Of a DNA stretch of 64,000 bases, positions 9,167 to 17,286 are shown piece after piece. Every line of letters starts with the position of its first letter. Within the stretch, counting starts at the first letter, position 1. The notes beneath the pieces are model-generated. The model was not told the origin of the DNA and did no database searches. It worked only from the letters and a program-made list of their open reading frames with translations. Position numbers and translations under genes: made by a program. The stretch spans positions 57,542-121,541 of the forward strand of contig NZ_OMPS01000011.1 of the NCBI RefSeq assembly GCF_900313035.1. The letters run 5' to 3'. This DNA comes from Ruegeria sp. EL01. Its GTDB lineage: Bacteria; Pseudomonadota; Alphaproteobacteria; Rhodobacterales; Rhodobacteraceae.

Positions 9167-9529
9167 GATTAATTTTGTGCTACAATGCTGGCGGCTAGCC
9201 TATCCTGCATTAGTCACTTCCTTCATCGGTTTTGTGGTCCGGGACCACATTTCTTAAATTCGAGTGTTGTGAAGTTGAAGGCGCGTTTTGAGATGGGTTC
9301 ACTTCCGATCGACGGTCGCACAGGAGCAGTTACCCACATCCCGACGCTCCGATTTATTGGAGATCTTCGCTTACGGGACGCAAGGCCGAACGGGTTTCTC
9401 CTGAAGTCGAAACCCGTCCGTCTGGATAACTGCTCCTGCCCGACATTCGCTTGTGGCACGGCTCTGAATGGGGCCGGGAAAAGAAGGTGGGTTTGGGGAA
9501 GCGTTGGTACGGCATTCATCTGCATCGCC
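9167..9529. other. Candidate oriT region with nested inverted repeats
   Basis: A 363-bp stretch without a convincing gene, upstream of mobC. It holds a long-distance inverted repeat (9321-9335 with 9424-9438, 14 of 15 bases pairing, CAGGAGCAGTTA arms) and nested inside it a perfect 9-bp hairpin (ACGGGTTTC at 9390-9398 with GAAACCCGT at 9409-9417, 10-base loop). Inverted repeats next to the nick are the usual mark of an oriT. The nick site cannot be fixed by eye. Confidence 0.5.
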
Positions 9530-9826
9530 TCAGTCGAACAATGTGATTGTGCGCCCTTCAGGCGTCAGGCGAAACACGGCACTATCGTAAAGGTATGAGA
9601 TCCCGCTCCACAAAAAGTAGGTTGCCGCCACGATGACGGGGGCGAGCAGACGCACAATGAATGGCATGTCTGCGTCCAATCGGTCGTTGCCAGTACCGGT
9701 GAAGATCATCACGACCCCTACAACGGTCGCCGCGAGCGAGAAGAACATTGAAAGCCGCAAAATGAACTGGATCGGGCGGCGCAGAATAAGCAGAGCATTC
9801 CAAGCCGTAAATCGAAGAATAGTCAT
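9530..9826 (-). CDS. Small two-helix membrane protein downstream of parB
   Basis: 98 residues with two hydrophobic segments (MFFSLAATVVGVVMIF and FIVRLLAPVIVAATYFLW), so probably an inner-membrane protein. Its start lies 10 bases after the parB stop, so it is likely the third gene of the parAB transcript. No family recognised. It could be unrelated cargo carried at the end of the partition operon. Confidence 0.55.
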   Translation of the reverse strand: MTILRFTAWNALLILRRPIQFILRLSMFFSLAATVVGVVMIFTGTGNDRLDADMPFIVRLLAPVIVAATYFLWSGISYLYDSAVFRLTPEGRTITLFD

Positions 9827-9836
9827 GACGACCCCC

Positions 9837-10808
9837 TCATAATTCTATCACGTCGGTCAGTTGGATATCGGACAGAGAAATCTCTTCAATCCGAGCACCA
9901 TCTTTAAAGCTGACCATGATTGCGGTATTGGTACTGGCTTTGCGATCTGTGAGAATGCGCCCAACGTCATCTCCATGACGGCAGAGAATTGCGACAACGT
10001 CTGTCGTCGGATTGACGGCTGCCGCTGTTTGAGAACCTGTTTGGCCAACACTCGTCTGTTCGGAATTGGCCTGAGTTACAGGCTCTTTCGTGTCCTTTGT
10101 TGTTTGAACCTGAGGCGCGTCTTCCACTGCGACCAATGACGTCCGCAAATTGGCCACGGAAACGCGGCTGATCTCATCAGCCGAATTTGCCGAGACAAAG
10201 TCCTGCACTGCGCTCTCATCTTTCTTCCAAAGCGCGTTGAGATCGGCGAGCGCCCGCGATGGGACGTTTTGTTGCGCCAGATCTTGCAAAAGATCAGGCA
10301 TCGCAAGAATGGCGGCGAAACGGGAGACTTCGGCCTCGTTCCAACCAAGTGCCCTCGCGATCTCGGGTCGCTTCTTGCCGTCCTTGCGCATCTGGTCCAC
10401 TGCCTGTGCAATCTCCATAGTGGTCAGATCCGCGCGCTGGACATTTTCCGTCAGTTGGATCGCACGCAGTTCATCTGTGGGTTCGCGGATGATGGCTGGA
10501 ATGGCCGTCAATTCAGCCAGCTGCGCGGCCCGCCAGCGTCGTTCACCCATGATGATCAGATGCTGTCCGTCGGCATTTGCGGGTTGAACCGTAATCGGTT
10601 GCAACACACCCTGTTCAGCGATGCTGTCCGCCAATGACTTGAGCCTATCCCCATCGAATACTCGACGCGGCTGATCCGGGTCCGGGAAGATCCAGGATAT
10701 CTCGATAGTCCGTGTACCCCCTGGTGAGGTCGGCTTGTCTGTCGTGAACTTGTCCAGCTTGCCGGAGGCTGCGAGTTTGTCCAACGTGCTCGTCAGGCTG
10801 CGCGCCAT
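9837..10808 (-). CDS. parB: ParB-family partition protein
   Basis: 323 residues. The N-terminal ParB/Srx domain is shown by ADSIAEQGVLQPITVQPA, then GERRWRAAQL and LTENVQRADLTTMEIAQA; the central HTH is KKRPEIARALGWNEAEVSR. These proteins bind parS and load the partition complex, using CTP in the GERR pocket. The ATG is one base after the parA stop (TAAC-ATG). The replicon also carries RepB, so this is a second, separate partition system. The C-terminal 100 residues are variable. Confidence 0.88.
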   Translation of the reverse strand: MARSLTSTLDKLAASGKLDKFTTDKPTSPGGTRTIEISWIFPDPDQPRRVFDGDRLKSLADSIAEQGVLQPITVQPANADGQHLIIMGERRWRAAQLAELTAIPAIIREPTDELRAIQLTENVQRADLTTMEIAQAVDQMRKDGKKRPEIARALGWNEAEVSRFAAILAMPDLLQDLAQQNVPSRALADLNALWKKDESAVQDFVSANSADEISRVSVANLRTSLVAVEDAPQVQTTKDTKEPVTQANSEQTSVGQTGSQTAAAVNPTTDVVAILCRHGDDVGRILTDRKASTNTAIMVSFKDGARIEEISLSDIQLTDVIEL

Positions 10809-10809
10809 G

Positions 10810-11550
10810 TTAAATCTCTCCTGTAATCCTTGAGTACACCCAATCGAAGAACGCACCGAATTCTTCAGACGCTTCCCGACCACTGCGGGTTTTGATCTCC
10901 GTGATGGAAGCGCCCAATTCCTGCGCCTGCACATAGGCCGTGCGGTTGCGGATCGTATGCGGGATCATCAGGCGTTCAAAAGATTGGGCAACATTTACCA
11001 GCGCATCTCGCTCGACCTGCTTCACCGCATCGAAGCGGGACGGTAGCAGGCCGAGGAGGGTGAGGTTGGAGTTGTGCTCCTGGATTGAGATGAAGGCTTC
11101 CAGAACGCCTTCGATGCCATCGAGCGAGAACTTCTTCAGCTCGATCGGCACAAGCAAATACTCCGCGCCGAGCAAGGCCCCGTAGACAAGCTCTGAGAAA
11201 CTGGGCGGCGTGTCGATGACGCAGAAATCAGCACCGCCGCTGCGCGCAATCCCATTGCGGGTATTGACCAGAACATCGTCGGAATTCTGCGCTGACAGGT
11301 CCTTATGTCCGGACAGGATACCAATCTCACCGGGCTGCAGATCTGCCGCAACAGGCTGACATGAAATAACCAGCTCCAGTGCGTTGCCCAGGTCTTGACG
11401 CGCTTCAAAGGCGCCCGTGAAATTACGTTGGCTGTCGAGATCGATGCCAACGACTGAATGGCCCCGTCCTGCCAGAGCATATGTAAGCTGGCTGGCGATT
11501 GTGGTCTTCCCGACCCCGCCCTTGTTATTGGCAATAACGATTTTCTTCAT
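10810..11550 (-). CDS. parA: ParA-family partition ATPase
   Basis: 246 residues, a short type ParA/MinD ATPase without the N-terminal HTH of RepA. It has the deviant Walker A NNKGGVGKTTIASQL near residue 8, a Walker A' CVIDTPPSFSE and a later LLVPIELKKFSLDGIE. It moves the plasmid by an ATP-dependent gradient on the nucleoid together with the ParB encoded next to it. Palindromes at 11618-11686 upstream are candidate operator or parS sites. Confidence 0.9.
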   Translation of the reverse strand: MKKIVIANNKGGVGKTTIASQLTYALAGRGHSVVGIDLDSQRNFTGAFEARQDLGNALELVISCQPVAADLQPGEIGILSGHKDLSAQNSDDVLVNTRNGIARSGGADFCVIDTPPSFSELVYGALLGAEYLLVPIELKKFSLDGIEGVLEAFISIQEHNSNLTLLGLLPSRFDAVKQVERDALVNVAQSFERLMIPHTIRNRTAYVQAQELGASITEIKTRSGREASEEFGAFFDWVYSRITGEI

Positions 11551-11617
11551 GTCCCTGCCCGGATCAGTGGTTCATTCGAAATTTACGCCAAACCGCAGCG
11601 CTCGTTCCGTCACTGCT

Positions 11618-11686
11618 CTGCTGCCTGTGGCAGCAGAAATTGGGAATACCGTAATTTTACGGAGGCTGGGTACGGTTGACGTCAAC
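11618..11686. promoter_or_regulatory. Palindrome cluster upstream of parA
   Basis: Three inverted repeats within 70 bp: CTGCTGCC/GGCAGCAG with a TGT loop at 11618-11636, CCGTAA-TT-TTACGG at 11649-11662, and the perfect 12-bp palindrome GTTGACGTCAAC at 11675-11686. The position just before parA fits autoregulatory operators or the centromere parS. Which one is which is not decidable by eye. Confidence 0.45.
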
Positions 11687-11809
11687 GATCTTTGCGCTGG
11701 AGCATTTCAAGTTGCTGCAACGACCTTACGAAGGTGAATGGCCGGCAGCTAAAAATAGCTACTCGCAAAGGCATCTATTTGGATTGGCCACTGAGGTGCC
11801 CCTCGTTTC

Positions 11810-12766
11810 CTAGACAGTTGGTGCCAGATGTTTCTTTGGACGCAAACGATGCCAGAGCATGAGTGCCCTAACCAAAACAAGTGTCAGGACAATGCGCCCA
11901 GCGAACAGCACCCAGAAATCTCCACCGATTGCCACCATGAGCGCCACATCTTCAATCAACCCGTGGCAAAGTGACAGCCAGCACAAAGCGTAATATTTGG
12001 CGCAGGGAGATATCGCTGGATCGTTGCCTTGAGCAATGATCAGGCCACCTCCATAGGCCAAACCCAACAGAATTCCGGCGGTGATGATTGAGGTAACCGA
12101 ACGGTCCAATCCAGACAAACACATGACTGGGGCGAACAAGCGATTGATCATTGCGGTGACGCCGAACCGGTTGAACACATCCATCATGATCAACAGTCCA
12201 GTGAGGATCGCAAACAGGAGTAGCATTCCTTTAAAGCATGACATCGCCCATTCAACATTATCGGCATCTACACGTGCGAACTCTGAGAAATGTTCCAGTG
12301 ACTGGCGGTGATCAAGAAAGCCCGTCGCCTTGCTGGTCAGATCAATTAGAAATGCTGCCAGAAAGGCGGCAAACAGGCGCAAGAAGGTGGTTCCCCAAAA
12401 TGATCCACCTGCTCTGCGGACGATAGCCTGTTCTACCGGGATGGCATGAGCAATCAGCATGATCGCGCAAATTGACGTAACTTGGGCAGCAGTCAGATCG
12501 TGACCGATTAGTATGGGTAGAGTTGCAATAGCGCCGTACAGACCAGTGAGAATAGAACTCAGGCAGACAATGGCGGCCTCGGGTGGAAGATTGAGTAACC
12601 CCATCACGGGCCGCAACACAGGGCTGATCCAGTCGATTGCGCCGTATCTGTCGGCAACGCGCATCACGATCATTATCGGGATCATGATACGTGCAATCTC
12701 CCAGAACGTACTCATGCTGCGTTGGCAAAGATCGTTGAAGTATTTTGGTATTGTCAGGGTCTTCAT
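11810..12766 (-). CDS. Nucleoside-recognition (Gate) domain membrane protein
   Basis: 318 residues with at least eight hydrophobic helices arranged as two repeats; IMIPIMIVMRVADRYGAIDW and LPPEAAIVCLSSILTGLYGA are typical of the Gate/nucleoside-recognition domain found in transport and spore-maturation proteins. Function is not established for this branch; transport of an amino acid or nucleoside is likely. The start is the ATG of MKTLTIPKYF; the frame is open further but the extra part is not membrane-like and would overlap the promoter. It is divergent from an Lrp-type regulator, which suggests control by an amino acid. Confidence 0.75.
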   Translation of the reverse strand: MKTLTIPKYFNDLCQRSMSTFWEIARIMIPIMIVMRVADRYGAIDWISPVLRPVMGLLNLPPEAAIVCLSSILTGLYGAIATLPILIGHDLTAAQVTSICAIMLIAHAIPVEQAIVRRAGGSFWGTTFLRLFAAFLAAFLIDLTSKATGFLDHRQSLEHFSEFARVDADNVEWAMSCFKGMLLLFAILTGLLIMMDVFNRFGVTAMINRLFAPVMCLSGLDRSVTSIITAGILLGLAYGGGLIIAQGNDPAISPCAKYYALCWLSLCHGLIEDVALMVAIGGDFWVLFAGRIVLTLVLVRALMLWHRLRPKKHLAPTV

Positions 12767-12882
12767 CTGCTTGTCTCGTTGGCTGAAATTCACAGCAAGC
12801 ATCTCATTATCCGGTTGAAATGAGTGATCGAAGATGGCAATGAATTGCAATAATATTCTAATGTGATGGAATTTTTGAGCGC

Positions 12883-13329
12883 ATGGATCAGATAGATCGG
12901 AAGATACTGGATTACCTGCAAAGGGACGCATCGATTCGAAACGTCGATCTGGCGGATCGTGTCGGGCTCGCGCCATCCAGTTGCCTGCGCCGGGTACGTA
13001 ATCTTTGGAAACAAGGGATCATTACCCGGTCAGTTGTGTTAACAGATAGCGAAAAGATGGGCCGAAACGTTAAGGCCATCGTCAGCGTCAAACTTGTAGA
13101 TCATGGCAATGACGCGCGCGAAGACTGGTTGGCATCGCTTGCGGAAGAACGGGCTGTTTCACAGGTTTATTCAGTTTCAGGCGAAACCGATGCCATCGTT
13201 TTTCTGACGCTCGCGAACATGGGGGAGTTTCAGGAACTCAGCCAAAAGCTGTTTGCAGGTAACTCGAACGTGTTCCAGTTCGTCACGCAGTTTATCCTGG
13301 AAGAGCACAAGTTCGAATTGGCCAATTGA
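12883..13329 (+). CDS. Lrp/AsnC-family transcriptional regulator
   Basis: 148 residues: N-terminal winged HTH (MDQIDRKILDYLQRDASIRN, then VGLAPSSCLRRVRNLWKQGI) and a C-terminal RAM effector-binding domain (VYSVSGETDAIVFLTLANMG). Lrp proteins sense amino acids and regulate transport and catabolism. It is divergent from the Gate-domain transporter at 12766 with 116 bp between starts, the expected target. Complete. Confidence 0.9.
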   Translation: MDQIDRKILDYLQRDASIRNVDLADRVGLAPSSCLRRVRNLWKQGIITRSVVLTDSEKMGRNVKAIVSVKLVDHGNDAREDWLASLAEERAVSQVYSVSGETDAIVFLTLANMGEFQELSQKLFAGNSNVFQFVTQFILEEHKFELAN

Positions 13330-13467
13330 TCCCTCACAGCCTTTGTGAAGGGTCAGCGAGCCTGCCCTGATACACCGTTATTCGAACGTAGCGTGGGTTC
13401 GGTTTGATGAAAGTAAGTCGTTCTCAGTTATCGTTATTGTTGAGTGACTTGTTAAGATTGTAGAATT

Positions 13468-13491
13468 CCCCGGCAGGTTTCCCTGCCGGGG
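13468..13491 (-). terminator. Hairpin after ssb copy 1
   Basis: A perfect 10-bp GC stem (CCCCGGCAGG/CCTGCCGGGG) with loop TTTC lies about 12 bases after the ssb stop. There is no long U-tract, so termination strength is uncertain. The same hairpin follows ssb copy 2. Confidence 0.55.
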
Positions 13492-13503
13492 GTTGATCGG
13501 GGC

Positions 13504-13899
13504 TTAGTAGCCCCGGTCATCGTTGTCGATGAACTGAGGATCGTCGTCCTCTTTCTTGCGGGTCAGGAAATCCACCGTCTCTGCGATGATCTCGCAGCCG
13601 TAGCGGTCGACACCGGTGCTGTCGGTCCATTTGGTGTAGTGGATGCGGCCCCGCACCATCACTTTCATTCCGGCCTCGCAGTGCTCCTGAACCGTCTTGC
13701 CCAACCCGTTGAAGCAGGTGATCCGGTGCCATTCGGTGTCCTGCACCCGGTAGCCGTTCTCATCCCGCAGAACCTTGCCTTCGGAGTAGCGGGGCCGCGA
13801 GGTGGCGAGGGTGAAGTGGGTGATTTTCGTGCCGCCCTGTGTGGTGCGGGTTTCAGGTGTCTGACCGATGTTGCCTGCGAGGATGACGATATTTTGCAT
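13504..13899 (-). CDS. ssb: Single-stranded DNA-binding protein, copy 1
   Basis: 131 residues with the OB-fold of bacterial SSB (MQNIVILAGNIGQTPETRT, TKITHFTLATSRP, GMKVMVRGRIHYTKW) and a short acidic tail ending DNDDRGY, which differs from the usual DDIPF tip. SSB coats single strands in plasmid replication and transfer; plasmid SSBs often supplement the chromosomal one. GGAG lies eight bases before the ATG. The protein differs from copy 2 (24866-25261) at only two visible positions (E/K in RDENGYRVQ and A/T in HCEAGMK). Head-to-head with it is a decayed copy of the same gene. Confidence 0.92.
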   Translation of the reverse strand: MQNIVILAGNIGQTPETRTTQGGTKITHFTLATSRPRYSEGKVLRDENGYRVQDTEWHRITCFNGLGKTVQEHCEAGMKVMVRGRIHYTKWTDSTGVDRYGCEIIAETVDFLTRKKEDDDPQFIDNDDRGY

Positions 13900-14145
13900 G
13901 AGTTTTCTCCGTTGCTTCCGCCCGAGGGACCGTCCCTCCGACGAGACCCGGCCAAGACCGTCGGGAGACGCCCGCACGGGTGCCCTGCACCCGCTTGACC
14001 CCAAAGAACAGGACTGGTGCGGCCCGCAGGCGCAGCCGAGGACACGGGTCCGGTTTGTCGGGGTTGCTGGCTTGAGCCCGAACGGGCTTAGGGGATCAGT
14101 CAGTCGGAGGAATGTTTCCACGGAGGAGGCGCCCAGGAGATATGT

Positions 14146-14475
14146 GATGCAGTTCAGCATCCTCGCTGGTGGCATTGGGCAGCGCCAAGGCCCAACAAGA
14201 ATGAGGCCCGGTCATCACCCGCTTCATCCACGCCACCGGGGCAAGCCACCCCCGAACGCGCTCTGTCACAGAATGAGAACGGCTATCGGAGGCAGGTGAG
14301 AGGGCAGGCTGGAATCTCAACGAGCTGGGCAAGACAGGACAAGGGGCCGGGAAAAGGAGGGAGGTGATGGTACTCCGGCGCAAATATGCCAAATGGACCG
14401 ACATCACCGGGGCAAGGATAGAGAGGGACAAAAAAATCTGCAGGGATGGTGGATTTCCAGAGCCGGAACGAAGTG
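14146..14475 (+). pseudogene. Decayed head-to-head copy of ssb (copy 1 palindrome)
   Basis: Rightward remnant of ssb facing the intact gene. It starts MQFSILAGGIGQ at 14146, and after several indels another frame reads NENGYRRQ, then YAKWTDITGARIERDKK and a segment matching the end of the SSB domain. These align in order with MQNIVILAGNIGQ, DENGYRVQ and YTKWTDSTGVDRYG of SSB. The region between the two starts is also an imperfect inverted repeat (both arms contain TCTCC and CCTCCGAC in matching places), so gene and leader were duplicated as an inverted copy. Confidence 0.75.
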
Positions 14476-14602
14476 CGAGTTACGGGCGCATCCAAAACGA
14501 CGGGCGCTTTGAACGAGTAGCCAATTTCCGCGCACGAGATCTCGGACATCAGCATACCTGACAACCGCCACGCGCATTCGACACGACAACATCACCAACG
14601 AC

Positions 14603-15406
14603 ATGTTTGTGGATTCCGCAGATCAGAACTATGTTGTGGCGCGCTGGTGTTTCCAGATGAATCTGGCCACGGATTTTCTTTGGAACGCGGTTCATTGCCT
14701 CGAAAAACTCATGAAAGCAGTCTTGTTGTTTAACGGGAAATCTTCAAAAGGTGGCGGCCATGATCTTTCAGTTCTTTATCCGAAAGTATTGAACATCACC
14801 GGCAACCTGCTCCCGGACATGCTGATCAAACCGAACGAGATCGAGGTCCCGTGGCGCGTTGAAAGCGCGGAAACATTTCTGGGCCGTCTGTATCAAGACG
14901 GACAAGCAGATAATCGCTATCATGTGTTTGGATACGTTTTGCACCGCGAGGACCTCTACAAGCTCGACCGAATGGTCTATGCAATCCGCCGCTTATGCTG
15001 CCCGCTGGATAGCTATCTGTTTGGAAATACCAGGAATGGCCAACCAGACGTAACGTTTCGTGAGCAGCTGGAAAGGCAGCCTGACTACATGCCGAGAATG
15101 GTGGGCTCACGCTTGCAGAAACTGATTGACGAAAAATCACCCGCTGAATTACGCAGAGCGGCGCTGAATCACAACTTCCTCTTTGCCCCCGATGGTTTCG
15201 AACACGGCGAAACAAGATATGGTGTCTCTTCACAAAATCCGGTTCTTGGACGACGAATAGTTGCGCAGGACGAACAAAACGTTTCTGGCGACACAGCACG
15301 AGAAACTGCGGATCTGACAGATTGGGTGCTCGAAAACATCCAACTGCCAAAAGATGTGCGACGCCAATTCGAGGAAATACGGTCTCGGTTGAGAGGCCGT
15401 TCATAA
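14603..15406 (+). CDS. HEPN-domain protein
   Basis: 267 residues. The first 45 residues (ADQNYVVARWCFQMNLATDF, then LEKLMKAVLLFNG) match HEPN domains of the type with a conserved A-R-W and E-K-x-x-K-A helix, followed by GGGHDLSVLY. The classical Rx4-6H ribonuclease motif is not seen, so it may be a non-catalytic or nucleotide-modified HEPN. The C-terminal half is unlike anything I recognise. No nucleotidyltransferase partner is adjacent, but an Abi_2 HEPN gene lies tail-to-tail at 15432. Weak ribosome site; start chosen from the family N-terminus. Confidence 0.6.
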   Translation: MFVDSADQNYVVARWCFQMNLATDFLWNAVHCLEKLMKAVLLFNGKSSKGGGHDLSVLYPKVLNITGNLLPDMLIKPNEIEVPWRVESAETFLGRLYQDGQADNRYHVFGYVLHREDLYKLDRMVYAIRRLCCPLDSYLFGNTRNGQPDVTFREQLERQPDYMPRMVGSRLQKLIDEKSPAELRRAALNHNFLFAPDGFEHGETRYGVSSQNPVLGRRIVAQDEQNVSGDTARETADLTDWVLENIQLPKDVRRQFEEIRSRLRGRS

Positions 15407-15431
15407 TAACAGCCAGGCTGCTAGTTTCGGA

Positions 15432-16100
15432 TCATGGGCGTACAGCAAGCAATGGTGTCACCTGTTCGATTCCATCCAGCCAATGCGCTGTTCCAGGCCG
15501 CCTCCAATCGATGATCTTGCGGATCCGATCCCGATCTTCTGCCAAATTGCGTGCAAAGATCGGCTCATGGTGTGCGATCCGATTGCGGAACTTACGTATC
15601 TTATCGATGGCGTCAAATAATTCAGCCCGTGCCTGCGCGATGTTCAATGCTGTGTTGTAGCCTGGAAATGCCGTCGAGAGATGTGCGTTCCAGATTCTGG
15701 TATCCTGTCCTTTTACGAAGAGGTTCTGCCAGAATGCGAACTTGAGTTCAGCGACCACCTTGCCGGCGGTTGGCAACCGCGACGCACATATGTGCAGATC
15801 ATCGCGTGGTTGATATCCCTTGCCTTTGCGAAGAACCGGCAAGGTGTATCCAAAGCCTCGATTGAGATGCCAATTCGGACCAAACACGGCCTCGATCGCG
15901 TCGACAGCACCGTTGCGGATGGACAGCTCACAAAATTGCAACATCACATAGAAGGCAGCGGAAATGTCCGTATTCCAGCAGTAAAGCTCCATTGCCTTGT
16001 GCCGGTCGCCACCTGTTTCACGTAAATATGTGCCAAACCGGGGCGGCGAAAGAACCGCTTCCAGATCCAGGATCTGTTGAGTAGAAAAGTTGTGCGGCAT
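15432..16100 (-). CDS. Abi_2-type HEPN protein (abortive-infection family)
   Basis: 222 residues of the Abi-like family: LSPPRFGTYLRETGGD at the start, then MELYCWNTDISAAFYVMLQF and ELSIRNGAVDAIEAVFG, GKVVAELKFAFWQNLF, and near residue 170 KIRKFRNRIAHHEPIF. RNRIAHH is the Rx4-6H active site of HEPN ribonucleases. Families with this motif cleave RNA in phage defence or toxin-antitoxin settings, and AbiF-like members have been reported with a non-coding RNA partner. A structured-RNA candidate lies just upstream at 16157-16251 on the other strand. Complete; no protein antitoxin neighbour. Confidence 0.8.
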   Translation of the reverse strand: MPHNFSTQQILDLEAVLSPPRFGTYLRETGGDRHKAMELYCWNTDISAAFYVMLQFCELSIRNGAVDAIEAVFGPNWHLNRGFGYTLPVLRKGKGYQPRDDLHICASRLPTAGKVVAELKFAFWQNLFVKGQDTRIWNAHLSTAFPGYNTALNIAQARAELFDAIDKIRKFRNRIAHHEPIFARNLAEDRDRIRKIIDWRRPGTAHWLDGIEQVTPLLAVRP

Positions 16101-16122
16101 CGAACGACCTGCTAACCGAATA

Positions 16123-16251
16123 TTGACGAAGCGGGCATATTGCCCTAAATGAGAAGCATAAGGCTTTGAGGTTCGCGGGTGGCGACACCTTCCCTCATCG
16201 TCAAAAGAATGCAGAGACCCGTTGCCTTTGGTAGCGGGTTTTCTCGTTTTT
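16123..16251 (+). ncRNA. Candidate small RNA divergent from the Abi gene
   Basis: TTGACG (16123-16128), a 17-bp spacer and TAAATG (16146-16151) make a plausible promoter, giving a start near 16157. The RNA would contain GAGG paired with CCTC around a GGTG-GCGA-CACC hairpin (a GNRA-type loop), then a terminator-like stem ACCCG...CGGGT (16217-16239) with a TTT loop and a T-rich tail to 16251. The roughly 95-nt product has no open frame. Inferred from motifs only; transcription is not known. Confidence 0.35.
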
Positions 16252-16310
16252 AGGCGGGAAATTCAAGGCATTTCAGAATACACAGCATCGACACAGCGAG
16301 AATACGAATA

Positions 16311-16332
16311 CGGGCGATCTTTCGACCGCCCG
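16311..16332 (-). terminator. GNRA-looped hairpin after the DUF2493 gene
   Basis: Reading leftward, GGGCGGTC-GAAA-GATCGCCC forms an 8-bp stem (one G-U pair) 16 bases after the stop of the DUF2493 gene. No U-tract follows, so it may terminate weakly or protect the mRNA end. Confidence 0.45.
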
Positions 16333-16347
16333 AAGTAATGGAACCGC

Positions 16348-17286
16348 TTACGCACCTCCCTCGCTGATCCGAAGAACAGGAATGCCCATCTTACGAGCTT
16401 TATCGGCTAGGTTTTCCTGAATGCCGGTACCTTGGCAGACCAGAACACCCACCGGCATGGCGTCCAACATCGCGTCGTTGCGCTTGAAGGGAGCAGCCTT
16501 GGAATGCTTGGTCCAGTCCGGTTTGAAGGCGATCTGGGTGATCTTGCGGGCATCGGCCCATTTGGCCCCGATCAGCTCGGCACCGCTCGGGCTGCCACCG
16601 TGCAACAAAACCATCTCCGGATGTTTGGCCAGGACGAGATCGAGCGTGTCCCAGAGCTTGCGGTGATCACCGTAATCCGCACCACCGGACAGGACCACCT
16701 TGGGACCAGCGGGCAGAAGCACCTCGCTTTCCGCTTTGCGTTTGGCAGAAAGGTAATCCCGGCTGTCGATCATCGCCGAGGTCATGTTGCGGTGGCTGAC
16801 GCGCGATCCGGACCGGGGTTGCCACATGCTGCCGGTGTGCAGGGTGAAGGCCTCGGCGGCGGTGTCGCGGAAAATCTCCATCGCATTGCGCCGCTCGATC
16901 AGGCTCAGCCCTTCTGCTGTTGTCCGCTCCAGCTCGACGGACTTTATCTCTGAGCCATCCTGTTCCCGCTGGCCCCGGCGTTGCGCCTGCTCGTTATCAT
17001 CGAGACTGCGCTCGATCCGGGTGGTGGCGCGGTGGAAGGTATTGACCGTGGACCAGAGCAGTTCTTCGAGGTCGGGCTCGAGGCGGGTGTCGCCCAGGGT
17101 TGCAACCATGGCGTCGAAGACGTCGGCAACGGCGGTTGAGATGGCCTGCGCTTCGGGCAGAGGTCGCGGGTCCGGCTCATCATCAAAGGGGCGATAGCCG
17201 TAGAGTTGCAGTTCGTCCAATGTGTGGGCGGTAGATGAAGCCGTCTGGTTCGGCTCATAGGTTTGGGGGGTGAGATCGTTCATCAT
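16348..17286 (-). CDS. DUF2493/SLOG-domain protein
   Basis: About 312 residues. The C-terminal 120 residues form a SLOG-like Rossmann fold: VVLSGGADYGDHRKLWDTLD, LLHGGSPSGAELIGAKWA, TQIAFKPDWTKHSKAAPFKRN and GVLVCQGTG. SLOG proteins bind or make nucleotide-derived ligands; plasmid DUF2493 proteins are common next to Toprim and strawberry-notch genes but lack a proven role. The N-terminal half is acidic and helical. The start is the first of two ATGs in tandem. A GC hairpin after its stop fits a transcript end. Confidence 0.78.
   Translation of the reverse strand: MMNDLTPQTYEPNQTASSTAHTLDELQLYGYRPFDDEPDPRPLPEAQAISTAVADVFDAMVATLGDTRLEPDLEELLWSTVNTFHRATTRIERSLDDNEQAQRRGQREQDGSEIKSVELERTTAEGLSLIERRNAMEIFRDTAAEAFTLHTGSMWQPRSGSRVSHRNMTSAMIDSRDYLSAKRKAESEVLLPAGPKVVLSGGADYGDHRKLWDTLDLVLAKHPEMVLLHGGSPSGAELIGAKWADARKITQIAFKPDWTKHSKAAPFKRNDAMLDAMPVGVLVCQGTGIQENLADKARKMGIPVLRISEGGA

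Noticed and set aside
9185..9598. A 137-codon rightward frame and an opposing 100-codon frame upstream of mobC
   Set aside because: Both cross the inverted repeats, have no family features and no ribosome site; the region is better read as an oriT.
13868..14299. A 143-codon rightward frame between ssb and its decayed copy
   Set aside because: It arises from the GC-rich leader and part of the pseudogene; the residues show only chance composition apart from the short decayed SSB match.
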